From Adenophora triphylla var. japonica (taxonomy: Eukaryota; Streptophyta; Magnoliopsida; Asterales; Campanulaceae), in NCBI GenBank assembly GCA_022495995.1, contig JAFEMH010002589.1, positions 264,603-328,602 on the forward strand: a DNA stretch of 64,000 nucleotides, in the 5' to 3' direction. Under the pieces are notes generated by a model. The model had not been told where the DNA came from. It saw nothing but the letters and a program-made list of their open reading frames with translations, and made no database searches. The translations under genes were made by a program, and so were the position numbers. This document shows positions 45,180 through 55,796 of the stretch, piece after piece. Every line of letters begins with the position of its first letter. Positions within the stretch are counted from its first letter, which is position 1.

Positions 45180-45665
45180 CACTACCAGAAACAGGTCATT
45201 TAGCGACGGAATTATCAGCGACGGACAGATTCCGTCGCTAAATAGCGGCGGAATATAGGCTTTAGCGTCGGAAAATTTTTGGCGTCAAATTTAGCGACGG
45301 AATTTAATTCCGCCGCTAAAACGAATATTCCTCGAATATTCGTTTATTTCCGCCGCTAATTTGGCGGTTGATTTACCGACGGAATATTCCGCCGCTAAAT
45401 CTTTATCAGCGACGGAAATATTCCGCCGGTGAAAATATATCATTTTTTTATTTTTTTATTTATCAGCGTCGGAAATATTCCGACGGTGAAATTAAAATAT
45501 TTTTTATTTTTCTTTTTGAAATATTACACCGACGGAATATTTCCGACGGTGAAATTAAATGTTTTTTTTTTTTTTTATTAAACACCGACGGAATATTTCC
45601 GCCGCTGATAATTTAATATTTTTTTTATTTATCGCTGACGGAAAATTCCGTTGCCGATAACAAAA
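45180..45665 (+). repeat. CACTA terminus and subterminal repeats
   Basis: The terminal CACTACCAGAAA is followed by about twenty copies, in both orientations, of TCAGCGACGGAA or TTCCGYCGCTAAA. In En/Spm elements such subterminal motifs bind the accessory transposase (TNPA type). Inverted neighbours (for example 45200-45240) can fold on each other. Confidence 0.88.
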
Positions 45666-46075
45666 TGTAATTTTTGTTTATTTTTAGAACTAATTAACAA
45701 AATAACAAACTAAAAAACATTAAAATATCATAAATATTTATGATATTTTTGAAAAAATAAATAAATCATAAATATTTATTAATTTTAATTTTTAATGCCA
45801 TTATAAGTACCACATTCAGTCAAGCCAGTTATTCATCCTTGTGAGATCCCGAAAGTTGTGGCGTCATCAGGTTCTTTTTTTTTTTTTGAACGAACATTCA
45901 TGTACGTTTTTGTTTCGACAAAGAATTTAAATTTTAATTTCGCCACTTATCATTTATTTAGGAAAACAATAAGAAAAACCTTTTTGATTTTAAAGAGATT
46001 TGAGGGTTCGGGGGTTAAGTTATGGAATGGGTAGGTCGAGGAGTATCCAAAATAAAACAAAAACAAGATTAGTCC
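45666..46075. other. AT-rich CACTA interior, no gene seen
   Basis: A T-rich stretch near 45875-45890 and ATAAATATTTATGAT-type palindromic AT repeats (45730-45780). No protein recognised. Confidence 0.5.
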
Positions 46076-46787
46076 AAAACAAGGAACTAACCAACTATTA
46101 GACAACACTCTGGAGATTATTGTCTCATAAGTCATAACTAAGATATCCGTAAAACAAAGACCCACATCATTACCGCTGAGCACACCGTACTCTCTCGGCC
46201 CCACCACCGCGCATGTCATCATCTACATCGTAAGCTTCAATGTTGACATCGTGAAGGGTTGTCTCCTCGCACTCATCATCAAGCTCCATATCTCGTCATC
46301 TGCGATGAAGGCTTAGGAGGCAAAGACACCCTCTAGGGCCTTGCATTGTTCGGAAGTCAAGGAACTGCAGGAAGTCGAACCCGCATTCGGACCTGCATGT
46401 GAAGGGAGAGAATTGAAATGTGGAATTACTCGAAATTAAAGATGAAATAGCACTGTGGGTAAGAGCGGCTCGATATTTGTTATTTTCAAATTCAATTCTT
46501 TGGAGAGAGAAAGAGAGAGAGAGAGAGAGAGGATGGGAGAGAGGGATTTAGAGGTGTCCGATTAAGTTGGTTTGAAAGTTTGAAAAGGATATTTAGTCCC
46601 TAACAAATATGTCATCACCCTTTCGCTTGAACTTTGGGTGCTCTTTCTGTTGTAGTACAAAGACTATGTCTCCAGTAAGAGTGTCAGGAGCTTCATCGGC
46701 TTCTCGTGTGGGAATGTAATTTTCTCGTCCATTTTGCATACCCTTCTCCACAACCACTTCCAAGACCTTCTTCTCTGTACAATGCAA
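46076..46787 (-). pseudogene. Captured DnaJ (type A Hsp40) gene fragment, minus-strand copy
   Basis: Read from 46787 leftwards. An exon piece gives EKKVLEVVVEKGMQ, then EADEAPDTLTGDIVFVLQQ and KEHPKFKRKGDDIFV, which is the C-terminal substrate-binding domain of plant ANJ1-type DnaJ proteins. The IFPGEADEAP region is altered (YIPTREADEAP). An intron-like gap ends at CACATGCAG (46393). The last exon, with SEQCKALEGVF and DECEETTLHDVNIEAY, and the 3' UTR follow. DnaJ proteins stimulate Hsp70 chaperones in the cytosol. The J domain and zinc-finger region are absent, so no function as protein is expected. Confidence 0.88.
46502..46531. repeat. GA microsatellite
   Basis: A run of GAGAGA units with one or two interruptions, in the loop of the DnaJ inverted repeat. 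Confidence 0.85.
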
Positions 46788-46952
46788 GGCCCTGAGGGTG
46801 TCTTTGCCTCCTAAGCCTTCATCGCGGATGACAGATATGGAGCTTGATGAGTGCGAGGAGACAACCCTTCACGATGTCAACATTGAAGCTTACGATGTAG
46901 ATGATGACATGCACGGTGGTGGGGGCCAAAGAGTGCAGTGTGCTCAGCAGTA
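46779..46952 (+). pseudogene. Captured DnaJ last exon, plus-strand copy, ending in CAQQ
   Basis: The plus strand reads QCKALRVSLPPKPSSRM, then TDMELDECEETTLHDVNIEA, YDVDDDMHGGG and QRVQCAQQ-stop. Plant ANJ1-type DnaJ proteins end in CAQQ, a CaaX farnesylation signal. This copy keeps it, while the minus-strand copy has CAQR. It lacks the RRKQQ-type segment usual between DVN and EAYD. About 95 bp of the matching 3' UTR follows up to the telomere-like array. Confidence 0.88.
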
Positions 46953-47050
46953 ATGATGTGGGTCTTTGTTTTCTGGATATCTTAGTTATTACTTATGAGA
47001 CAATAATCTCCAGAGTGTTGTCTAATAGTTGGTTAGTTCCTTGTTTTGTA

Positions 47051-47337
47051 TAAACCCTAAACCCGGCCTAAACCCTAAACCCTAACCCCTAACCCCTAAC
47101 CCCTAAACCCTAAACCCTAAACCCTAACCCCTAAACCCTAAACCCTAAACCCTAAACCCTAACCCCTAACCCCTAAACCCTAAACCCTAAACCCTAAACC
47201 CAAAACCCTAACCCCTAACCCCTAACCCATAAACCCTAAACCCTAAACCCTAACCCTAAACCCTAAACCCTAAACCCTAACCCCTAACCCCTAAACCCTA
47301 AACCCAAAACCCTAACCCCTAACCCCTAACCCCTAAT
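47051..47337 (+). repeat. Interstitial telomere-like array, CCCTAAA and CCCCTAA
   Basis: About 40 units mixing the plant telomere repeat CCCTAAA with the variant CCCCTAA, in one orientation. It begins three bases after the right arm of the DnaJ inverted repeat and ends at TNP2 coding sequence. It is flanked on both sides, so it is not a chromosome end. Confidence 0.95.
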
Positions 47338-47483
47338 CTACTGCAGAGGCAATGTAGATATAAGCCAAATCGGAGGGGGAGTTCAAAACACAAGAAAAAC
47401 AGACCACATAAGCAGTTGCGTTACATGCCGTTGATTCCAAGACTGCAACGCCTCTACGCGTCTAAATCTACTGCAGAGGCAAT
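47338..47483 (+). repeat. Duplicated TNP2 phrase at the telomere-array junction
   Basis: TCTACTGCAGAGGCAATG occurs at 47338-47355 and again at 47466-47483, where it is the normal TNP2 coding sequence (STAEAM). The first copy directly abuts the telomere-like array, so the junction involved duplication of 18-20 bp of transposase sequence. Confidence 0.85.
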
Positions 47484-49215
47484 GCGTTGGCATAAGGAAA
47501 GTTTGCGTGAAGAGGGTGTGTTGATTCATCCCAGTGATGGGGAGGCATGGAAACACTTTGATGAGACTTATCCTGACTTTGCGTCTGAAGCAAGAAATAT
47601 ACGGTTATGCATCTGCTCTGATGGTTTCAATCCGTTTGGTCCTGGGGCAAAATCTTACTCTTGTTGGCCGGTTATAGCCACTGTCTACAATCTTCCGCCC
47701 TGGTTGTGTATGAGTGATCCCTACATGTTCTTGTCGTTATTCATCCCCGACCCAAACAGCCCTGGGAGGAACATTGACGTCTATCTCCGACCTTTGATGG
47801 ACGAATTGAAGCAGCTTTGGGAGGATGGGGTCGAAACGTGGGATGCTTTCAAGCGAGAGAATTTCAGCATGAAGGCTGCGTTGATGTGGACAGTTAATGA
47901 CTTCCCGCATATGGGATGTTATCGGGTTGGAGCACACCCGGGAAGTTGGCCTGTCCGTATTGTATGAGTGACACAAAGTCTTTCACGCTCACGCACTCGG
48001 AAAACCATGTTGGTTCGATTGCCATAGACAATTTCTTCCGAGGACCACCCATTCAGACCCGTAAGAATGCGTTTAAAAAGAACAAGATTGACCATGATGA
48101 GGCACCGATTCGTTTAAGTGGTGACACGGTCTATGAGGAGGTATCTAGATTGCCCGATCCTCGGTGGGGAAAAAGTTTTCGAAGACCAAAATACAAGGGT
48201 TTGGGACTACCCATAACTGGATCAAGAGGAGTATATTTTGGGAGCTGCCATACTGGAAAACAATTCTCATTCGACATAACCTTGACGTGATGCACATTGA
48301 GAAGAATGTATTCGATAATGTTTTTAACACATTGATGGATTTCAAGAGAACAACTAAAGACAACGAAAAGCTCGAAAGGACCTTAAGGAAATCTGTAAGC
48401 GGCCGGCCTTAGACTTGGTATACGTCAATGGTAAACCGCTAGATCGATGGCTCAATACGTGCTTACAAAGGAAAAGAAGCTCCTCCTCCCGAAATGGCTC
48501 AAGGATTTAAGGCTTCCTGATGGTTACGCGTCTAACATTGGTAATCGTGTCAATGTAGAGGAGGGGAAAGTGCAGTGGTTTGAAGAGTCACGATTGCCAC
48601 GTTTTGCCGGATAGGCTACTTCCGATTGCTCTCAGGGGTCTATTGCCCGACAATATCTCGGGTGGCGTTAACGAGTTAAGTGAGTTTTTCCGAGCGTTAA
48701 CATCGACCACACCGCGTGTTGATCACATGAAAAGCTTGAGGAGAGCATCGTAGTGACTTTGTGCAAACTTGAGAAGATATTTCCTCCTTCATTCTTTTGA
48801 TTCTATGGAGCATTTACCGGTCCACTTGGCATACGAAGCTAGAGTCGGTGGTCCAGTTCAATACAGATGGATGTATCCATTTGAGAGGTAATTGAATTTA
48901 TTCTATTTCTAAATAATTTGAGCGTTAACAATATACCTTCTTTAACATTATTTATGTTTTAATCTACGAATGACTTTTAGGTATCTAGGCCAATTGAAAA
49001 GGAAGATGAGCAATAGGGCCATGGTCGAGGCCTCAATTTCAGAGGCTGTTATCATAGATGAGATTGTTGCCTTTGTCGGAACATATTTTCCTCCTGATGT
49101 TGATACGAGATTGACTAGGGTTGGCCGCAATTACGATGGTGGTTTTCCGTCTAAGGGAAACATCTCTGTATTTTCATCCCCTGGTCGGTTGCTCGGCAAA
49201 CGGGTTGGTATGCGT
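47416..49215 (+). pseudogene. TNP2-type CACTA transposase, decayed
   Basis: Reads RYMPLIPRLQRLYASKSTAE, ICSDGFNPFGPGAKSYSCWP and VIATVYNLPPWLCMSDPYMF, all typical of the TNP2 transposase family. A frameshift near 47912 leads to GKLACPYCMSDTKSF, another near 48170 to HNLDVMHIEKNVFDNVFNT, and more follow (48410-48780). The C-terminal DUF4218-like part (HLPVHLAYEARVGGPVQYRWMYPFER) is interrupted by a phase-conserved intron (48889-48980), then YLGQLKRKMSNRAMVEASI and SSPGRLLGKRVGMRT. The N-terminus is missing and element E cuts the 3' end. The enzyme cuts and joins CACTA termini in the nucleus. This copy cannot. Confidence 0.93.
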
Positions 49216-49420
49216 ACGTGTAAGTACCCCAATCTGGATCACCCCCTTTCAAACACACGGGAAACACCGCAGACTCATCCACGCAGTCTCAGAGACCTCT
49301 CTCACTCAAAACCCTCTCAAAACCCTCTCAAACCCCCAACCAAACCAAGGGAGGAGCCTTTCTGGGATAAAAAGGGACAAAAGGACCTTTTGGGAATTTT
49401 CAGAAATCGTAAGCAATTAA

Positions 49421-49671
49421 GGTCCGTACGGACCTCTTTGTTTCAATGATTACTAAATCCCCTTAAAGTCCACAATATTCCCTCAAATCCCGGGAGAAAT
49501 GATTACTTCCTTGCAGAGTTGGTCCGTACGGACCTCTTTTGCATGCAAGATGGTCCGTACGGACCTTATTGCTCAGTGGAACACCATCATTCCGTAATAT
49601 TCTCCATCATTGCGCATTCCTCAAATCGAGGAAATCCAAAATTTCGATAACCAAGAAGGTCCGTACGGACC
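49421..49671. repeat. Four perfect palindromes GGTCCGTACGGACC in the element E LTR
   Basis: At 49421-49434, 49521-49534, 49552-49565 and 49658-49671, three of them followed by TCTTT. Spacing is 100, 31 and 106 bp. The last ends 22 bp upstream of the TATA box. The 14-bp sequence is a perfect palindrome with two CpG sites. A fifth perfect copy lies at 62165 in the same element. Confidence 0.95.
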
Positions 49672-49692
49672 TCTTTGCTCCGAAATTTTTAC

Positions 49693-49700
49693 TATAAATA
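49693..49700 (+). promoter_or_regulatory. TATA box of the element E LTR
   Basis: TTTACTATAAATAGAGGGC, a textbook plant TATA box, 22 bp after the last palindrome. Confidence 0.8.
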
Positions 49701-49984
49701 GAGGGCTTCCCTCCTCATTTTCACACACCTCCCTCTTCTCTCTTCCTCCCTTAGCCTTCTCGGCTCCCCTCTAAGTCCTCTCGAGGCACTCCCGGCCCCT
49801 TTCGATCCTTCCGAGGCCTTCCGAGCCCCTCGTGGTGCTCCGAAGCCTCCCCGAGCGCTCCCGAGACGCTCCCGCGCCGCCCCGAGGCACTCTCGAGGTA
49901 CTCCGAGGCCCCTCGTGGTACTCCGAGGCCTCCTCGGTCTTTCCACGGTGTCCCGCTCTTTCCGAGTCAAACCGACGATCCCCA

Positions 49985-50165
49985 CGCACGCCGAACCTCC
50001 GCCCGAGTGACTCTCGCCACCACAACGCACGCCGAAACTCCGCCCGAGTGACTCGCCACCACAACGCACGCCGAAACTCGCCCGAGTGACTCGCCACCAC
50101 AACGCACGCCGAACCTCTCGCCCGAGTGATCCCGACGATCCCTACGCACGCCGAACCTCTCGCCC
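49985..50165 (+). repeat. Tandem repeat, about 42-45 bp unit, in the element E LTR
   Basis: Four to five units of the form GCACGCCGAAACTCCGCCCG, AGTGACTCGCCACCACAAC. The cytosine-rich frames across it are artefacts. Confidence 0.85.
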
Positions 50166-50705
50166 GAACGCAGCCTCTACAACCTCAACTCACGCCGAAA
50201 CTCGTCCGCAGACAACCGGTCCCTCCCGGCAATCCCGATCCATACCTAACGCTACTCCGACCTCAAACACCATTCCCAGCCGGAAGACGTACGCGAACCA
50301 ACATTGGTAAGGCTTCCTTCCATTACTATTTCAATACATTTTCATACATAGCATACAATGTAGACATCCGATACAAAGATGCATTTTTAAAAGCACACAC
50401 ACACACACACAACATTTAAAGGATATTAGGGTATCCGAAAGACTCGTTTACGAGGCTACTCTGGGTGAGCTCTAATATTCTAATATTCTCTTCCCTGGGA
50501 GTCATCTCGACCTCCGAACTCAAAATCTCATCACACAAAAACGGTTTAAAATTATCTTTAAACTGATGCCCTTTTTCAATGTTTTGGGCTTAATAAAAAC
50601 GGCGTGGCGACTCTACAAATGCGAAAACAAACGGCGAGACACCCTCCAACGCGAAAGATCGCGTATGCCGGGGCCGCGAGGCCTTTCGGATCCGGGCTAT
50701 TTCGC

Positions 50706-50723
50706 TGGCGACTCTGCTGGGGA
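50706..50723 (+). other. Primer-binding site of element E (tRNA-Arg type)
   Basis: TGGCGACTCTGCTGGGGA, one base different from that of element I, placing E in the same Tat/Ogre-like group. Confidence 0.85.
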
Positions 50724-52690
50724 ACATTTTGTTTTAAAAACTTTTAAACAAAACAAAAGATTTTTAAAACGATGATGAGGGTCAAACTTTCATTTTACCC
50801 CTTCCTTTAACTGTTGTGTGTGTGTGCACGTGCTTCGTTTTTATTTTACAAAAAAAAATAAAAATACAAAAAATGCATCAATATACATCTCGTGCATACA
50901 TTTAAAATTCTTCAAAAACTCCCTGTTTACTCGTAAAAGAATTTTAGAGACCGCACACTACGCGCACCGCCGCCTCGGTTACACCGCACTCTACTCACAC
51001 CGCCGCCTCGGTTACACCGCACACTATGCGCACCGCCGCCTGATACACCGCACACTACAACCCTTAACCCGGAGTGGTCTCGGTTGCGATCCGTTTGGTC
51101 TTCCTAGGCCTCTTGGGCGCGCACGGATCATTCCAAACATCCCATCCTAGCCAAGCGTCAACCCCGCACGTTGAAGTCTTCGAGTCACACTGTCCCGCAC
51201 TCGGTTGGTTTTTACCCGGGCCCGTGTCATACACTCGGATACATATACCATGCCGCCATTTTTCGAGTCAAGGCTCTAACTCAAGATCTCTCGTGCAAGC
51301 AAAGCGATGAAAGGTCATGCTAAAATCTTGACTCGATCTTGATTTCCGGCTACACCTGCACGATGTTCCGTCCCGATATACATCCATGCTCGCATGACAC
51401 CATGTCATCACGCCTTGATACGTCGCCCATGACGATATGACCCACCCTACGCCTAACGTCTGCATCCCTTGCGCAAGCAAGGTAAAGAGAGGTCATGCCG
51501 AACTCTTGACTCGATCTTGACTTAGCGGCCGGCTCGGTTCACTATTCACATGGCTAACGCATCAAAACGAACATGACAAAGCTCGGTCCTTAGGTTCGAT
51601 TTTTCTTTAGGCCGGTGGAAACCGCTTGCACTATAGGACCCTCGCCCGGGGCCGTCCACCCCGGGATGTCGAAATACTGTGTGCAAAACGAGGGGCTTAT
51701 AGCCGCACGTATGGTCTCCATCGACCCAGATCTAGCATAGTTGCGAAAAACAAGAGCAATCTTTTCCAACCTACCTAGGATTCTCGAGAAAACACGTTTT
51801 AAGTAAATTAAAACAACAAAAAAAAAAAAAAAAAATCAAAAATAAAAGAAACGGAAACCGCATGCCACGTGAGCTTTCCCCTTCTATCCCGTTAGGCCAT
51901 TCCCGTGTCTAAACCTTGCCCGTCACCCCTCCAAATAACCGAGAGTGGTTGAGAATACCTGAAGCCGCCTTTTCAAAAGATCGAGGTCACAGTGGTCCGA
52001 TAGCCCTTCCAAGCTTCAATCTGGCCCGCACTGCCCGATACTCCCCATGACGGATCACCGTATAACAAAGAGGGAAACGGAACTCCCGCCACTAAGGAAC
52101 CTCCAGACAATGGAGGAGGTGCCGCGAGCCTTCGAAACCATCAAGAAGCGCCAAGAGGAGCAAGCAAGCTCGGGATCGTAGACACCCCGCGTCTTCGAGG
52201 AACAGCCGCAGCTTCCCAACCCGATGGAACCTTTGTTCTCATAGAAGACGAAGACATACCGGCTCCCAGGTTTCACCAAAGCTATCAAGAGGTCCCGCCT
52301 CCGCCAAGCTACGAGATCCCAAGCAACGCAAAGCGCCTCCCGCTCAAAGCTCCTCCGCACGGGCCAAGGCAGCCCGACATGCCCGCCGGGATCGCCAGCT
52401 TCTCGCTCGCACATCAAGCCTCATTTACTAACAAAGACACATACGCGCCTGCTCCGCGTATCCCACGCATCTTTATCCCCTGTGATTCAATCCTTTGCCT
52501 CTATACGAGCCTCGCAACCACAATCAAAAGTCCCCATTCTTACTGTGGACAGCATCCCGAGCGGATATCCCGACATCTCAAGTTTGCCACTCCGCAAGTT
52601 CCGCTAAATTGGGGCTAACGAATCGTTTCCCAGCCTCCCAAACACAACCCTAGCGGACTGTGCAATCACGCCCTCAACTTCAACACCCTG
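50724..52690 (+). other. Long leader of element E, no gene recognised
   Basis: About 2 kb with scattered short frames but no recognisable protein. A tandem repeat of about 29 bp (ACCGCCGCCTCGGTTACACC, GCACACTA) runs from 50948 to 51055. An A run lies at 51815-51833. Long leaders are usual in Tat-lineage elements. Confidence 0.6.
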
Positions 52691-52694
52691 TGGT

Positions 52695-53790
52695 ATGGGT
52701 TGGTATACACTCAACTACCTCCCCAAGACTCCCGAATGGCGATCCCATCGCCCAATCCACCTCCATCTTCGGTGTCCGTCCCCGAAAATGGTAACCCACC
52801 TCAGACATCCGGATCCCCACATGGCCCGGCTGATTGAACAAATGAAAGACATGCAAGGCAAGCTAGCTAGTTCTCGGAAGGACTCCCTCCCGCCTACCGA
52901 TCCGAACAAAGTGGTCCCTCTCCCTCCAAAGTTCGTGATGCCGGAAATGGAAAAGTTTGACGGAACAGAATGCCCAAAACCCACATCGACACCTACGTCC
53001 CGGGTATGAGAGCCAAAGGGGCAACCCTCAACAGATGGCGTATCATTTTCAGCATTCCTCAAATCCACAAAGACTAAGGTGGTTCCTCAATGTGAAGGCG
53101 TAAAACCGCTCCACATGGGATCGATCGTTGAAATCTTCTCGGAGAAGTACCGCGCCAATCTTGAATGGGAAACAAACCGCCATGACCGCAAGCCACCGAA
53201 CAAAAGGATGACGAACCGGTGGGCGAGTTCTACAAAAGATGGAACCGGAAGCTAAGCGAGATAATGGATCCACTTTCCAAAGAAGAGCAAGATGGACATC
53301 TTCCATTCCCGCTCAAACCATCTTTGAGGACCTTGATCGCCCACCATTTCTATCCGCATCTCCGTTCCATGGTCAACGCCGGACAAGGTTTGAAAAGACT
53401 CGAGTCTTCAAAAGGCAACAAAGAACCCCGCCTCATCCTACCGCTATCGAACAAACCCGGCAACTTCAACTCTTGCCCCAACCAAAGGAAAGGAAGCAAA
53501 TGAACAAAGGCACTACATTCGTAACGGAGCTCAAGTAAACCGCGATCAGCAAATCCCCAAAGAATAGCAACCCCCTCGCTTCCCACAGCCCAAAGATTTT
53601 GATAACCTCGGAAATGCCCTCGGGTCAAGTATTTGAAGCTTGTGAAGCGAAATCTTCTCAAACCACTCGAGAATTTCCAACCGAAGACCCTCAAACCCAA
53701 CATGGATATGAGCAAGCACCGCGCCTTCCATAACTACCCCGGCCACACCACCGACAATTGCTTCGTACTCAAGCAGTGATTCAGGGCTCA
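52695..53790 (+). pseudogene. gag of element E
   Basis: ARLIEQMKDMQGKL and PPKFVMPEMEKFDGTECPK (52820-52980) begin a Tat/Athila-type gag domain. It resumes after frame changes and stops as PVGEFYKRWNRKLSEIMDPL and HHFYPHLRSMVNAGQGL (53220-53400). The C-terminal finger reads HRAFHNYPGHTTDNCFVLKQ (about 53715-53780), with the first cysteine replaced by arginine. Confidence 0.75.
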
Positions 53791-54138
53791 TTGAGGAGGG
53801 AAAATTGGAACGCCCCTCGTGGTCCCAATACCATTGGAAATCCATTCCCCCAAAACGACAGGTAAACTCAATAGCCGTTGACGAAACTCCAAGCGAGAGC
53901 AGACTCCCCGCAATTTCCGAAACCGCGCATGTCAGTCCCGCTATGACTCGGGAGCGTGAAACAAGAGTCAAAAGGTCTCGTGACCGGGAATTCCGACAAG
54001 AACGCCTGCAAGGGCCACCGTCTCCCTACGATCTTTGCCCCAGCCCAAGGCATACAAATGGATGGATCGAACGTTCCCCAGACGAGACCGAGTCCACCCG
54101 TAGCACGGGAAGCGGCTTAGCCTTCACAGTACGATGAC

Positions 54139-54760
54139 TTGCCAATATGTGAGAATCGGCACAACGAAGCCCTCCTCATCCTCATAAAGATAGAGATGTT
54201 CTTCCTCCCGAACGTCTTAATTGATAACGGCTCCGCTAGCCAACATCATCGCTTTAAGCACATTGAAACGACTCCGCATCGACCGTTCTCGATAAGGCCT
54301 TCACCTCGGGTAATCCGAGCCTACGACTCCACCGCACGACCAATCGTAGGAGTCATCAATTTGAGGATCCAATTCGACGTACAACCGGAGTCGGTGAGAG
54401 TTCCAAGTCGTGGAAATCAAACCAACCTTCTCTCGCTTTGTTGGGACGGCCTTGGATACATAAGATGAAAGCAGATCATCTACTCTTCACCAATGCGTGA
54501 AATTCATCAATGCCAACGGAGCGATAGAAGTGATCCGCGGAAGCGGTGCGATGGCAAGTGCTTGGCCGCGCAAGCTACGACCCGAGAAGAAGGTCCCGAC
54601 ATGACCGAATACTCTTCTCCAGATGATTCTCCTACCCCGTCCCGCTACGAAGTGGATCCTCACATCCACGCTCTAAGCCGCGACGAGCTGGAAATTGAAG
54701 AACTCATGGGTCGTGATGACAACTCGACATATGCGACCGTGAAGAATGCTTGAGAGAGGA
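54139..54760 (+). pseudogene. Aspartic protease region of element E
   Basis: FFLPNVLIDNGSA (54200-54240) is the active-site segment, in the DNGS form common in Ogre-like elements. It is followed by RVIRAYDSTARPIVGVINLR. After a frameshift, LLGRPWIHKMKADHL (54436-54480) and KFINANGAIEVIRGSG appear in scrambled frames. The protease would cut the polyprotein. Confidence 0.75.
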
Positions 54761-55796
54761 TCAAGAGATTGGATGCCCTAATGGAGATTGATCGAGGAGT
54801 AGACCCTTACTTCACCGAAAACCCTCTTCTTGCAAACCGGCTCATCACCGATCCCCGGTACAAGACAACCCTCTAGCCGACACTCTCGGATCTTACTGGG
54901 GACACCATCACGGCCTAGTTCAATTCAACATTCCGTGTCCGACCCGAACGAACAGTGGCGCAACCTCCTCAAGGCTTAATCGGGAAGGAGATATAGCATG
55001 CCCGCTCGAATCGGACATTGTAAACGTCGTCCAAGTTAAAATCCCGAGATAAAGAAGCAGATTCTATGAAAGTGATCAACATCGGCAAGAATCCACTCCG
55101 AATCGCCGAATGCTTCGCCCTCCTAGAAGTAGCCCTCGCCGACTTCTATCATCAAACCCCGAGGACCGTGGCAACACTAATGGAGGGACATCATCGTGTG
55201 GAGCACCAAAAACCTCCGCGATCTCGGTTTGAAATCGAACCGCATGCAAGCTACTTTCCAGACTCCATGCCAAGGGAAGATTGGCCACCCGAACCGGCAC
55301 CACTCCTCTAGAGCTACAAATGCCCATCCGAGAGTAATGAAGCCCGGTCCAATCCCTCGTCGCCTATAGTCTAGCTTCGAGTCTTGTTGTCGTGTATTCA
55401 CATCTTTTGAGTCTTTTGACGGCTTTACGCCCGACGATTGTGAATCTTTGGTCAACAATGTACGCTCTTCACGCTTTCAATAAAAGGTCCGACCTTTCCT
55501 AAAAATCATTTCATTGCATCTTTAACAAATGATGATATTAACTAATCAAAACAAGTTAATAACAATTCATCTCGCAAACACATTAATTAAATAAATGCAT
55601 CAAGCAAACCTTTAAGCATGTTGTCAAACGAGAGAAAAACCGGGCCCAACCTGCCGAGAAGGTTTTAATCACAACGATTTGCAAGATCGTCAAGAGCCAA
55701 AGAGACGCAAGTCCGACGCCATTTCCAAGACAAACCGCATTTTCCAATACCTCAAGAGCGGGAAACCACCTTCATGAACAAGGAAGACCCACACAC
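54761..55796 (+). other. Element E: RT and RNase H missing
   Basis: KVINIGKNP (55069) resembles the linker that normally precedes RT. No FxDD-type RT motif, MPFGLKNA motif or RNase H motif is visible in any frame, and the roughly 700 bp before integrase is too short to hold them. An AATAAA lies at 55479-55484. The region appears to be the scar of an internal deletion or replacement. Confidence 0.65.

Larger units (their letters stand above)
46076..47047. repeat. Long inverted repeat (arms 274 and 269 bp, loop 429 bp) of DnaJ 3' sequence
   Basis: 46076-46349 and 46779-47047 are reverse complements of each other at better than 90% by eye. The right arm ends CTAATAGTTGGTTAGTTCCT-TGTTTT and the left arm begins AAAACAAGGAACTAACC. 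Both contain the last exon and 3' UTR of a DnaJ gene. A transcript crossing the region would fold into a hairpin of about 270 bp. Confidence 0.93.
45180..49218 (+). mobile_element. En/Spm (CACTA) transposon, 5' part
   Basis: Starts CACTACCAGAAACAGG inside the LTR of element D, followed by dense subterminal repeats, an inverted DnaJ duplication, a telomere-like array and a TNP2-type transposase on the plus strand. It is interrupted at 49219 by element E, so its 3' part and 3' terminus are outside the window. The N-terminal third of TNP2 appears to be replaced by the foreign material. Confidence 0.88.
49219..50705 (+). repeat. 5' LTR of element E (about 1.49 kb)
   Basis: Starts TGTAAGTACCCCAATC immediately after TNP2 coding sequence and ends before the primer site at 50706. 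It contains four perfect copies of GGTCCGTACGGACC, a TATA box, a GC-rich tandem repeat (49985-50165) and a CA microsatellite (50395-50413). The start resembles that of the element I LTR. Confidence 0.82.

Noticed and set aside
47051..47337. Chromosome end (true telomere)
   Set aside because: The array is only about 290 bp and is flanked on both sides by CACTA sequence.
49421..49671. Regularly repeated palindromes resembling a CRISPR array
   Set aside because: The genome is a plant, spacing is irregular (31 to 106 bp), and the repeats sit in an LTR promoter.
49692..50149. Arginine-rich frames on both strands of the element E LTR
   Set aside because: They follow a GC-rich tandem repeat and overlap in three frames.
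52055..52417. Minus-strand frame of 120 codons in the leader of element E
   Set aside because: No recognisable motif, no conserved context and GC-rich composition. Likely chance.
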